Positions 43,879 through 51,688 of a DNA stretch of 64,000 nucleotides are shown piece after piece. The notes beneath the pieces are model-generated. The model was not told the DNA's origin, ran no database searches, and saw only the letters and a list, made by a program, of their open reading frames with translations. The stretch comes from Leucobacter sp. PH1c (GTDB lineage Bacteria > Actinomycetota > Actinomycetes > Actinomycetales > Microbacteriaceae). The stretch covers positions 25,781 through 89,780 of the forward strand of contig NZ_AYMV01000003.1 in the NCBI RefSeq assembly GCF_000633415.1, in the 5' to 3' direction. The number at the start of each line of letters is the position of its first letter. The first letter of the stretch is position 1. Both the position numbers and the translations under genes were made by a program.

Positions 43879-45699
43879 ATGTCCACTCCCGCAACGCTCA
43901 CCCGCACCCTCGCCGCCGCGCTCGCGCGCCACGCCGACCGCAGCTTCGGCCTCATGGGCAACGGCAACGCCCACCTCATCGAGAGCCTCGCCGAGGCCGG
44001 GGTGCCCTACACGGCCGTGCGCCACGAGGCCGGCACCGTCGCCGCGGCCGACGCGTACGCGCGCGTGAGCGGCAAGCTCGCGATCGCGACGACCACCTAC
44101 GGCGCCGGCTTCACCAACACGCTCACGGCCCTCGCCGAGGCCGCGCAGGCGCGCATCCCGATGCTCGTGGTGGTCGGCGACGCGCCGAGCTCGGGCCCCC
44201 GCCCCTGGGACGTGGACCAGGAGATGCTCGCCGCGGCGCTCGGCGTGCGTACCCACATGCTCACCGTGACGAACATCGAGCGCACCGTGGACCGCGCCGT
44301 CTCGTATGCGCTGCGGCTGCGCCGCCCCGTCGTGCTCGGCATCCCCTACGACCTCGTCACCGCGCCCGTCGCGGCGACGAGCGCGGCGGGCGATGCAGCC
44401 ACCGGCACGGCGGCGAGCGACGCCACCGCGGGCGGGATCGATCTGAACGACCCCGCCGTGCTCGCTGCGCTCAGCGCCTCGGTCGCGGATGTCGCGGCGC
44501 CCATTCCGCCCGCAGCGGCGCCCGCGACCGAGCCGTTCGCCGCGCTCGCCGGGCACCAGCTCGAGTCCGCCGCGCGTGCGCTGCTCGAGGCGGAGCGCCC
44601 GTTCGTCCTCGCGGGCCGCGGCGCGCACGTCTCCGGCGCCTCGGCCGAACTCGGCCGCGTGGCCGACGCGCTCGGCGCCCTCACTTCGACGACCGCCCTC
44701 GCGCGCGGCATCTTCCCCGCAGCGGAGTACGACCTCGGCGTGACCGGCGGCTTCGGCCAGATCCCGGCGATGGAGGTTGTCGCGCAGGCGGACGTCGTGC
44801 TCGTAGTGGGCGCAGCACTCAACCAGTTCACGATGCGCTTCGGCGATCTCTTCGGCCCAGGCACGACCGTGATCCGCATCGACAGCGAGCAGGTCGCTCC
44901 CCCCAAGACGAACCACCCGATCACGCATCTGCTGCTCCAGGGCGACGCGCGCGCGACGCTCACCACGCTGCTCGGCGCCATCGAGGCCGCGGGCGGACGA
45001 ACCGGCGGCTGGCGCGAGCGGGTCGCCGGCCTCGAGGCGGGCGGCGCGCTCCGCGCACGGGCGACCGGCCTCGATGAGCACCCGGACGGCCTGTGCGCGG
45101 ACGGGAGGCTCGATCCCCGTGCGGTCGCCGCCCGCATCGGCGAGCTCCTCCCCGCCGACCGCCACGTCACGACCGACGGCGGCCACTTCCTCGGCTGGGC
45201 CAACATGTACTGGCCGGTGGCCTCCCCCGAGCGCATGATCATGGTCGGCACGGCCTACCAGACGATCGGCCTCGGCTTCCCCACGGTCGCCGGCGTCGCC
45301 GCGGCGGCCCCGGGCACGACGACGGTGCTCAGCACGGGCGACGGGGGCGGGCTCATGGCGCTCGCCGATCTCGAGACCGCGATCCGCACCTCGCCCAGCG
45401 GGGTCATCGTCGTGTGGAACGACGGCGCCTACGGCGCCGAGGTGCACCTGTACGGCCTCATGGGGCTCGATGAGGCGCCCATGCTGATCCCCGATGTCGA
45501 CTTCGCTGCGCTCGGCTCCGCGCTCGGCGCCCAGGGCGTGCGCGTGGAGCAGCTGAGCGACCTCGACGCACTCGGCGAGTGGACGGCGGCGGGGGCCCGC
45601 GGCACGATCCTCCTCGACTGCCGCGTCTCGCGCAGCGTCGTCGCCGAGTACCAGCGCGAGATCCAGCGCGTCAACGGGCTCGACGTCCCGGAGGCGTAA
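43879..45699 (+). CDS. Thiamine-diphosphate enzyme of the acetolactate synthase/benzoylformate decarboxylase group
   Basis: 606 residues from ATG 43879 (GAAGGA upstream; a frame extension to 43864 lacks support). The catalytic Glu50 lies in YTAVRHEAGTVAAADAYARV. The ThDP/Mg motif runs from STGDGGGLMALADLE to VVWNDGAYG. The central domain has an Ala/Thr-rich insert (about 165-190) unlike typical family members. It cleaves or joins 2-oxo acids, with substrate unknown. Position after IclR and opposite an aromatic hydroxylase suggests aromatic acid metabolism. The 160-nt gap before it has a TAGGAT hexamer at 43735-43740. Confidence 0.85.
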   Translation: MSTPATLTRTLAAALARHADRSFGLMGNGNAHLIESLAEAGVPYTAVRHEAGTVAAADAYARVSGKLAIATTTYGAGFTNTLTALAEAAQARIPMLVVVGDAPSSGPRPWDVDQEMLAAALGVRTHMLTVTNIERTVDRAVSYALRLRRPVVLGIPYDLVTAPVAATSAAGDAATGTAASDATAGGIDLNDPAVLAALSASVADVAAPIPPAAAPATEPFAALAGHQLESAARALLEAERPFVLAGRGAHVSGASAELGRVADALGALTSTTALARGIFPAAEYDLGVTGGFGQIPAMEVVAQADVVLVVGAALNQFTMRFGDLFGPGTTVIRIDSEQVAPPKTNHPITHLLLQGDARATLTTLLGAIEAAGGRTGGWRERVAGLEAGGALRARATGLDEHPDGLCADGRLDPRAVAARIGELLPADRHVTTDGGHFLGWANMYWPVASPERMIMVGTAYQTIGLGFPTVAGVAAAAPGTTTVLSTGDGGGLMALADLETAIRTSPSGVIVVWNDGAYGAEVHLYGLMGLDEAPMLIPDVDFAALGSALGAQGVRVEQLSDLDALGEWTAAGARGTILLDCRVSRSVVAEYQREIQRVNGLDVPEA

Positions 45700-45717
45700 C
45701 TCCGCGGAACCCCCGTG

Positions 45718-45756
45718 CGCGGCGCGGGGCCGGGGTGCTCCCGGTCCCGCGCCGCG
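45718..45756. terminator. Bidirectional terminator hairpin
   Basis: A 17-bp stem with a single G-T pair joins 45718-45734 and 45740-45756 around a 5-nt loop GTGCT. It lies between the convergent ends of the ThDP enzyme and the small lipoprotein. Confidence 0.9.
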
Positions 45757-45762
45757 TTGGCG

Positions 45763-46329
45763 TTACGCCTCGGAGTTCCAGAGCACGTGCGTGCCGTCCG
45801 CCTGGGTCGCCTGCCACACGGCGCCGCACTGCTCGACCTGCTCGAGCCCGGCGTCCTGGATCAGCAGGGTCATGGCGAAGGAGCCGGGGCTCGAGGAGGC
45901 CGCCGAGCAGCTGCCCGTCAGGCGATCCCCCGCCCAGCTCGCGGCGACGCGGTCGCCGTCCTGGACGAGGCGCACGTTCGTCGCGTCCTTCGGGAAGCCC
46001 TCGGGCAGCACGCCGTCGGTGATGAGCTGCTCGATCTCGGCCGTGCTGGGCGAGGTCTCGGTGGTCCCGGCGCTCGTGCTCGACCCGCCGTTCGTCGTCC
46101 CGCTCCCCGAACCCGAGTTCGTGCCCGAGCCCGATTCCCCCGCGGCTCCCGCGCAGCCCGCGAGGAGGAGCACCGCAGCCGCCATCGCCGTCGCAGAGCC
46201 AGCCAGCCGGAGCGCGCGCCGTCGCTCACCGGCGCTCCGGCCCGAGCCGCGATCCGCCCCGCCGGCTCCGCTGCGGCCCTCGGCCGCGCGATCCATCGTG
46301 TCCCGCTCCATCATGTCCCGCTGCATCAT
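45763..46329 (-). CDS. Small lipoprotein of unknown function
   Basis: 188 residues from ATG 46329 (AGAGGAA 8 nt upstream). A hydrophobic segment ending in the lipobox VLLLAGCAG puts the lipidated Cys at about residue 59. It is preceded by an unusually long Arg/Gly/Ser-rich N-region of about 40 residues, so a later start or a long cytosolic lead is possible. A Gly/Ser/Thr linker (SGSGTNSGSGSGTTNGG) precedes a domain with EIEQLITDGVLPEGFPKDAT and two or three Cys. The first 15 residues derive from a 15-bp tandem repeat. Confidence 0.7.
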   Translation of the reverse strand: MMQRDMMERDTMDRAAEGRSGAGGADRGSGRSAGERRRALRLAGSATAMAAAVLLLAGCAGAAGESGSGTNSGSGSGTTNGGSSTSAGTTETSPSTAEIEQLITDGVLPEGFPKDATNVRLVQDGDRVAASWAGDRLTGSCSAASSSPGSFAMTLLIQDAGLEQVEQCGAVWQATQADGTHVLWNSEA

Positions 46330-46335
46330 GTCCCG
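46293..46335 (-). repeat. 15-bp tandem repeat over the lipoprotein start codons
   Basis: On the minus strand the unit CGGGACATGATGSAG occurs almost three times, the last copy as CGGGACACGATGG. Each copy carries one or two ATG codons in the same frame, giving the peptide RDMMERDTMDR. Number of copies shifts the distance to the ribosome site. Confidence 0.75.
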
Positions 46336-46419
46336 TTCCTCTCGTTGGGTGCTCCCGATGCTAGGCAGGAATACTGTGCAACGTCACGGCACTTCCTCGC
46401 AGGAAGCTGAACGCGCCGC

Positions 46420-48084
46420 TCAGCGCCAGGCCGGGCGGGGAACCGAGTCGATCAGCTCGCGCGTGTAGGGGAGGCGCGGCGCGCTGAGGAGTTCCTCGGT
46501 CGGCCCGGACTCCACGATCTCGCCGCGGCGCATCACGAGGGTCTCGTCGCAGACGCGCCGCACGACCCCGAGATCGTGGCTGATGAACAGCAGCGTGAGG
46601 CCCTGCTCCTCGCGTACCCGCGCCAGGAGATCGAGCACCTGCGCCTGCACGGAGACGTCGAGCGCGCTCGTCGCCTCGTCCATCACGAGCAGCTCGGGCT
46701 GGATCGCGATCGCGCGAGCGATCGCCGCGCGCTGCCGCTGTCCGCCCGAGAGGGTGCGTGGCCTGGCGGTCGCGTGCTCGGCCTGCAGCCCGACTTCGCC
46801 GAGGAGTTCGACGGTTCGGCGGCTCGCCTCGGCGGCCCGGAGCCCCGTGTGGAGCAGCAGCGCGTCCTCGATCGCGCGGCCGACCGGGATCCGCGGGTCG
46901 AGCGAGAGGTACGGGTCCTGGAACACCATCTGCGCGCTCCGGGCACGAGCGAGCCGCGCCGCGCGCCCGCGCTGCGCGGCGCCCCGCTCGGCGCCGCCGA
47001 TGCGGAGCGTGCCCGAGTCGGGCGTCTCGAGCCCGATGATGAGGCGGGCGAGCGTCGACTTGCCCGAGCCGGACTCGCCGACGACCCCGAGCGCGCCCCC
47101 GCGGGGGATCGTGAGCGAGGCGCCGCGCACCGCGGGCACGGGGGCCCGGCCGCGCGGGTGGTACGTCTTCGAGAGCTCGGAGACGAGGAGCAGCGGCTCG
47201 CCGCCGGATCCCGCATCGGCGGGCCGGGCCGCGTCGCCGGGCCGGGCCGCGTCGCCGGGCCGGGCCGCGTCGCCGGGCCGGGCCGCGTCGCCGGGCCGGG
47301 CCGCATCACCCGCCTCGACGCTCGGCGTCGCGGCGATGAGCCGCCTCGTGTACTCGTCCGCGGGAGCGGTGAAGATCTCGCGCGCGGTGCCCTGCTCGAC
47401 CACGCGCCCGCCGCTCATCACGAAGACCCGGTCGCAGATGGACGCCGCGAGGTTCAGGTCGTGCGTGATGAACAGCATGCCCATGCCGCGCGCCGCGCGC
47501 TGCTCCTGCAGCACCTGCACGATCTCGGCCTGGGTGGTGACGTCGAGCGCCGTGGTCGGCTCGTCGCAGATGAGCAGCCGGGGCGCGCCCGTGAGGGCCC
47601 CCGCGATCATCACGCGCTGCAGCATGCCGCCCGAGAACTCGTGTGGGTACTGCCCGAAGTGCTCCTCGGGGCGGGGCAGCCGCACGGCGCGAAGCAGCTC
47701 AACCGCCTGCTCCTTCGCCGCGGCGGGGGCGACGCCGTGGCAGAGCCGCAGCGCCTCGGTCAGGTGATCGCCGATCGTGCGCATCGGGTTGATGCCGGCC
47801 CGCGGATCCTGGAAGATCATCGCAGCGTGCGAGCGGCGCACGTCGAGGAGCGTGCGCTTCGCGGCCCCGAGCACCTCGGCGCCGTCGCAGCGCACGCTGC
47901 CCGAAGTCCGGGCGCCGTCGGGCAGCAGGCCGAGCACGGCGCGCGCGGTGAGCGACTTCCCGGATCCGGACTCCCCGACGAGGCCGACGGTCTCCCCGGG
48001 CTCCACGCGGATCGTGATCCCGTCGAGCAGACGCTTGCCGTTCGGGAGCTCGAGGCTCAGGTCTGTGATGTCGAGCAGTGTCAC
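46420..48084 (-). CDS. Dipeptide/oligopeptide ABC transporter, fused double ATPase (DppD-DppF type)
   Basis: 554 residues from GTG 48084, which overlaps the stop of the upstream permease (GTGA). ATPase 1: Walker A GESGSGKS (37-44), signature EFSGGMLQRVMIAGALTG, Walker B LLICDEPTTALD. ATPase 2: Walker A near residues 330-340, signature LSGGQRQRAAIARAIA, Walker B LLVMDEATSALD. Both have the DppD/F C-terminal region (PYTRELI). A linker of five GDAARP repeats (about 257-286) joins them. It powers uptake through the two permeases. Whether the substrate is a peptide or a different small molecule is open. Confidence 0.93.
   Translation of the reverse strand: MTLLDITDLSLELPNGKRLLDGITIRVEPGETVGLVGESGSGKSLTARAVLGLLPDGARTSGSVRCDGAEVLGAAKRTLLDVRRSHAAMIFQDPRAGINPMRTIGDHLTEALRLCHGVAPAAAKEQAVELLRAVRLPRPEEHFGQYPHEFSGGMLQRVMIAGALTGAPRLLICDEPTTALDVTTQAEIVQVLQEQRAARGMGMLFITHDLNLAASICDRVFVMSGGRVVEQGTAREIFTAPADEYTRRLIAATPSVEAGDAARPGDAARPGDAARPGDAARPGDAARPADAGSGGEPLLLVSELSKTYHPRGRAPVPAVRGASLTIPRGGALGVVGESGSGKSTLARLIIGLETPDSGTLRIGGAERGAAQRGRAARLARARSAQMVFQDPYLSLDPRIPVGRAIEDALLLHTGLRAAEASRRTVELLGEVGLQAEHATARPRTLSGGQRQRAAIARAIAIQPELLVMDEATSALDVSVQAQVLDLLARVREEQGLTLLFISHDLGVVRRVCDETLVMRRGEIVESGPTEELLSAPRLPYTRELIDSVPRPAWR
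47219..47310 (-). repeat. 18-bp tandem repeat encoding GDAARP
   Basis: Five near-identical units of GCCGGGCCGGGCCGCGTC (plus-strand reading), in frame between the two ATPase domains. The identical copies imply recent expansion. Confidence 0.9.
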
Positions 48085-48947
48085 GCGGACACACCTCCTC
48101 CGATTCGTTCGGACAGTTCTTCGCCGATGATGTTGACCGCGACCACCACGATGACCACCGCGACGGCGGGGACGACGGCCGGCAGGAAGTGCCCGCCAGC
48201 GATCCCCGGCTGGGCCTCGTTGATCATCGCGCCCCAGTCGGCCGTGGGGGCCTGCACGCCGAGGCCGAGGAACGAGAGGCCCGCCAGCTCGGCGAGCACG
48301 TACCCGAAGTTCAGGGTGGACTGCGCGCCGACGATCGGGAACACGTTCGGCAGCACCCGGCGCAGCGCGATCCACGCGCCGCTGAAGCCCTGCACGCGGT
48401 ACGCGGCGACGTAGGGGCGGTTGCGCTCCGCGGTGACGAGCGATCGCGTGAGGCGCGCGACGAACGGCGCGTAGGCGAGGCTCATGGCGATCACGGGGGC
48501 GACGAGCCCCTTCCCGAAGAGGGCGACCGCCATGATCCCGATGAGGAGCGCGGGGAAGGCGAAGATCACGTCGAAGATGCGCCCGAGCACGGCATCGATC
48601 CAGCCGCCGCGCCAGGCCGCGAGCAGTCCGAGCAGGATGCCGACGACGGTCGAGAAGACGACGACGAGGAGCGGCCCGAGCAGCGCCGTGCGCGCGCCCC
48701 AGATCATGCGGCTCAGCATGTCGCGGCCGAGACCGTCCGTACCGAGCCAGTGGGCGGCGCTCGGCCCGCTGTTGAACGCGAGGAAGTCGACGGCGTCGGG
48801 GTCGGTGGGCGCCACGAAGGGCGCGAGCGCCGCGGCGAGCGTGACGGCGCCGAGCACGATCGCGCTCACCAGGAACAGGACGTTGGGGCGGCGTCCGCGC
48901 GGGGCGCGCAGCACGCGCACCGCGGTGGTGGGAGTGGGAATGGTCAT
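48081..48947 (-). CDS. ABC transporter permease (DppC type)
   Basis: 288 residues, six predicted membrane helices with the N-terminal OppC_N region (LVSAIVLGAVTLAAALAPFV, then HWLGTDGLGRDMLSRMIWGA). The EAA loop is AAYRVQGFSGAWIALRRVLP. Its ATG overlaps the stop of the upstream dppB-like gene and its stop overlaps the ATPase start, so three genes are coupled. Confidence 0.93.
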   Translation of the reverse strand: MTIPTPTTAVRVLRAPRGRRPNVLFLVSAIVLGAVTLAAALAPFVAPTDPDAVDFLAFNSGPSAAHWLGTDGLGRDMLSRMIWGARTALLGPLLVVVFSTVVGILLGLLAAWRGGWIDAVLGRIFDVIFAFPALLIGIMAVALFGKGLVAPVIAMSLAYAPFVARLTRSLVTAERNRPYVAAYRVQGFSGAWIALRRVLPNVFPIVGAQSTLNFGYVLAELAGLSFLGLGVQAPTADWGAMINEAQPGIAGGHFLPAVVPAVAVVIVVVAVNIIGEELSERIGGGVSA

Positions 48948-49903
48948 CGCGCATCAGCTCCTGCGGCGGCACGGGGGTCAATGAGGGGCTCGAGCAGGTC
49001 GACGAGCGCGTTCACCACGACGAAGGCGGTGACGACGAGCAGGACGATCATCTGCACGACGGGGAAGTCGAGGCGGTCGACCGATTGGACGAGCAGCGAG
49101 CCGAGACCGGAGATGCCGAACGCCGACTCGACGATCGTGCTCGCGACGAGCAGGCCGGCGACGAGCAGGCCGCTCACCGTCACGATCGGACCGATCGAGT
49201 TGCGGAACACGTGCCTGCGGATCACCGCGCGGCGGGAGATGCCGCGGCTGAGCGCGACCTCGACGTGCTCGCGGCCGATCTGCTCGACCATCGAGGAGCG
49301 GGTCACTTTGCCGACGAGCACCACGAACGAGATCGCGAGGGCGAGCGCGGGTAGGAACAGGTGGTACACCGTGTCCCAGAAGCCGGTGCCCGAGCCGAAG
49401 GTGGGGAACCAGCCGAGGGTCACGGAGAAGATTGAGATGAGCACGATCGATCCGACGAACGACGGGATCGCGCCGAGCACGGTGAGGAAAATGAGCGTGG
49501 CCCGGTCGGCCAGTTTGCCGCGGTTGAGCGCGGCGACCACGCCCGCCAGCACGCCGACGACCGCGATCATGAGCCCCGCGAGCACGACGAGCCCGAGGGT
49601 CACGGGGAGCCGGTCCCCGATCACCGTCGCGACGTCCTGCCGGAACTGCAGCGAGCGCCCGAGGTCGCCGCGGAAGATGCCGAGCAGCCAGTTGACGTAC
49701 TGCTCCCACGGCGGCAGGTCGAGGCCGTACTGCTCGGTCACGGCCGCGACCGCCTCGGGGCTCGGCTTCCTGCCGCGCAGCAGGAACCGGACGGGGTCGC
49801 CCGGAACGAGGAAGCGCGAGAAGAAGACGAGCAGGGAGGCGAGGAACAGCGTGAGCAGGAGCGCACCCAGTTTGGATGCGATGCGGCGCACGTACATCAT
49901 CAT
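48944..49903 (-). CDS. ABC transporter permease (DppB type)
   Basis: 319 residues from the first of three consecutive ATG codons (49903), which has GGAGA 5 nt upstream; ATG 49900 or 49897 could also serve. Six membrane helices. Family motifs are FLVPGDPVRFLLRGRKPSPE, GDLGRSLQF and the EAA loop REHVEVALSRGISRRAVIRR. Overlaps the next permease (ATGA). Confidence 0.92.
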   Translation of the reverse strand: MMMYVRRIASKLGALLLTLFLASLLVFFSRFLVPGDPVRFLLRGRKPSPEAVAAVTEQYGLDLPPWEQYVNWLLGIFRGDLGRSLQFRQDVATVIGDRLPVTLGLVVLAGLMIAVVGVLAGVVAALNRGKLADRATLIFLTVLGAIPSFVGSIVLISIFSVTLGWFPTFGSGTGFWDTVYHLFLPALALAISFVVLVGKVTRSSMVEQIGREHVEVALSRGISRRAVIRRHVFRNSIGPIVTVSGLLVAGLLVASTIVESAFGISGLGSLLVQSVDRLDFPVVQMIVLLVVTAFVVVNALVDLLEPLIDPRAAAGADAR

Positions 49904-49924
49904 CAGGTCTCCGTTCGGTGCCGC

Positions 49925-49950
49925 GGCCGGCGGGGTCTCCCCCGCCGGCC
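49925..49950 (-). terminator. Intercistronic hairpin after the binding-protein gene
   Basis: GGCCGGCGGGG (49925-49935) pairs perfectly with CCCCGCCGGCC (49940-49950), loop 4 nt, in the 61-nt gap between the binding protein and the first permease. Probably protects or attenuates to raise the binding protein to permease ratio. Confidence 0.7.
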
Positions 49951-49964
49951 GGGAGCGGGTGGGA

Positions 49965-51611
49965 TCAGCGCGCACCGAGTGTCGCGGCCCAGGGGTAGTA
50001 GAGGAAGGCGATCGAGGGCGACAGCCCCGTGACGCGCTCGCCGAGATACATCGCGTTCGGCACTTCGGCGATCGGCAGCCAGGGCAGCTCGGCATTGGCG
50101 AGCTGCTGCGCCTGCGCCGTGAGTTCGCTCCGCTCGGCCGGGTCGAGGGTCGAGACCGCGTCGGTGACGAGCTGATCGAACTCGGGGTTCGACCAGTTGC
50201 CGTAGTTGCTGAACTCGCCGGTGCGGAGCACGGAGTACATCTCCAGGGGGTCCGGGCTCGAGAGGTACCAGACCGTGTAGAAGAGGTCGACGCCCTCGCG
50301 GGCCGCGGGGTCCGAGAACAGGGTCGTGTACGCCGCGGGGGTCACGGTGTCGATCTTCGGCTCGAGCCCGATCGCCTTCGCCGCCGCCGCGGTGGCCTGC
50401 GAGATCACCGCGAACTCCTGGCTGATCGGGGCGGTCGTGATCGTGATCTCCTCACCTGCGACGCCGGCGTCCGCGACGAGCTGCTTCGCGGCCTCGATGT
50501 CGTAGGGGTAGTGCTCGATGTCCGAGAACGCCCGCTCCATCGCCGCGGGGTCGCCGTCGGCCCACACGGACTCCGTCGTGAACACGTCGGTGGGGCGGCC
50601 GACTCCGCTCGTCATGGCCTGGAGCACGCCCTCGCGGTCGATCGCCATGAGCAGCGCCTGCCGCACGCGCGCGTCGCCGAGCGGTCCTTCCAAGTCGGAG
50701 ACGATGAGGTTCGACACCGAGGTGTTGAGCCCAAACAGCACATCGCCGGCGCCGGCCGCTTCGAGGTTCGCGACGGCGTCGAGCGGGAGCAGCCAGCTGC
50801 CATCGGCCTCGCCCGACTTCAGCGCGTTCGTGCGCGCCGTCGCGTCGGCCATGAAGACGAAGTCGAACTGCGCCGACTTCGCGCGGAGCTCCGCGTCCCA
50901 GTACCCGTCGAAGCGGCTGAGCGAGATCCGCTCCCCCGCCTTCCAGGAGTCGAACTGGAACGGCCCGGTGCAGTTCACCCCGGCGCTCGAGTTGCCGTAG
51001 TCCGCGCCCGCTGCAGCGAGCGTCGCGGCCGACTCGATGACGCCCGCGGAGCCGCCCATGCCGAGGGGGAACTGGGAATCGGGGATCGTGGTGGTGACGG
51101 TCACCTCGCGCTCGCCGGTCTGCTCGATCGAGGCGACGTTCTGGTAGACGCTGTTCCAGGAGGAGCCGACGGCGGGGTCGAGGTGGCGGCGCATGGAGGC
51201 CACCGCGTCGGCGGCTGTGAGGGGCGTGCCGTCGTGGAAGGTGACGCCGTCCCGGAGCCGGAACACCCACGTGGTCGGGGTGGGGTTCTCGTACGACTCC
51301 GCGAGGCCGGGCGTCAGCGTGAAGTCCGGGTTGAGGCGGAGGAGGGACTCGCAGACGTTGGCGAGCACCTGATTGTCGGCGTAGTCGAAGGCGTAGGCGT
51401 AGTCGAGCGAGAACGGCTCGGCATAGCTCGCCCAGGTCACCTGGTCGAGTTCCCCCGAGGGGGCCGCGGTCTGCTCCGTGAGCTTCCACTCGACGGGAGC
51501 GCTCGCAGCGCCGCCGGATCCCGCGCACGCGGTGAGGGTGAGGGCCGCGATCGCGACGGCCGCGGTCAGTGCGGCGCCGCGACGGCGGCTCCGCTTCGTC
51601 GGTGTGAACAT
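49965..51611 (-). CDS. ABC transporter solute-binding lipoprotein (SBP family 5)
   Basis: 548 residues. Signal peptide with lipobox LTAC, lipidated Cys29. The domain has the DppA/OppA pattern: ANVCESLLRLNPDFTLTPGL, then WVFRLRDGVTFHDGTPLTAA, then VRQALLMAIDREGVLQAM. It delivers substrate to the Dpp-type permeases. The ribosome site AGGAGA lies before ATG 51611. It follows the amidohydrolase by 77 nt. Confidence 0.92.
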   Translation of the reverse strand: MFTPTKRSRRRGAALTAAVAIAALTLTACAGSGGAASAPVEWKLTEQTAAPSGELDQVTWASYAEPFSLDYAYAFDYADNQVLANVCESLLRLNPDFTLTPGLAESYENPTPTTWVFRLRDGVTFHDGTPLTAADAVASMRRHLDPAVGSSWNSVYQNVASIEQTGEREVTVTTTIPDSQFPLGMGGSAGVIESAATLAAAGADYGNSSAGVNCTGPFQFDSWKAGERISLSRFDGYWDAELRAKSAQFDFVFMADATARTNALKSGEADGSWLLPLDAVANLEAAGAGDVLFGLNTSVSNLIVSDLEGPLGDARVRQALLMAIDREGVLQAMTSGVGRPTDVFTTESVWADGDPAAMERAFSDIEHYPYDIEAAKQLVADAGVAGEEITITTAPISQEFAVISQATAAAAKAIGLEPKIDTVTPAAYTTLFSDPAAREGVDLFYTVWYLSSPDPLEMYSVLRTGEFSNYGNWSNPEFDQLVTDAVSTLDPAERSELTAQAQQLANAELPWLPIAEVPNAMYLGERVTGLSPSIAFLYYPWAATLGAR

Positions 51612-51688
51612 CGGTGTTCTCCTAGCGTGGGTGCCGCGCGGTGCGCGGACACGGGGTGGTGGGCGGGGCGTCTCCGCCCCGGTCGGGC

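Noticed and set aside
47219..47310. Regular 18-bp repeats considered as a small CRISPR-like array
   Set aside because: There are no spacers, and the repeats are in frame inside a coding sequence.
46420..48981. Possible 853-residue extension of the double ATPase upstream of 48084
   Set aside because: The extra sequence is Arg-rich and out of frame with the DppC permease that really occupies that DNA. GTG 48084 overlaps the permease stop and starts directly before the ATPase domain.
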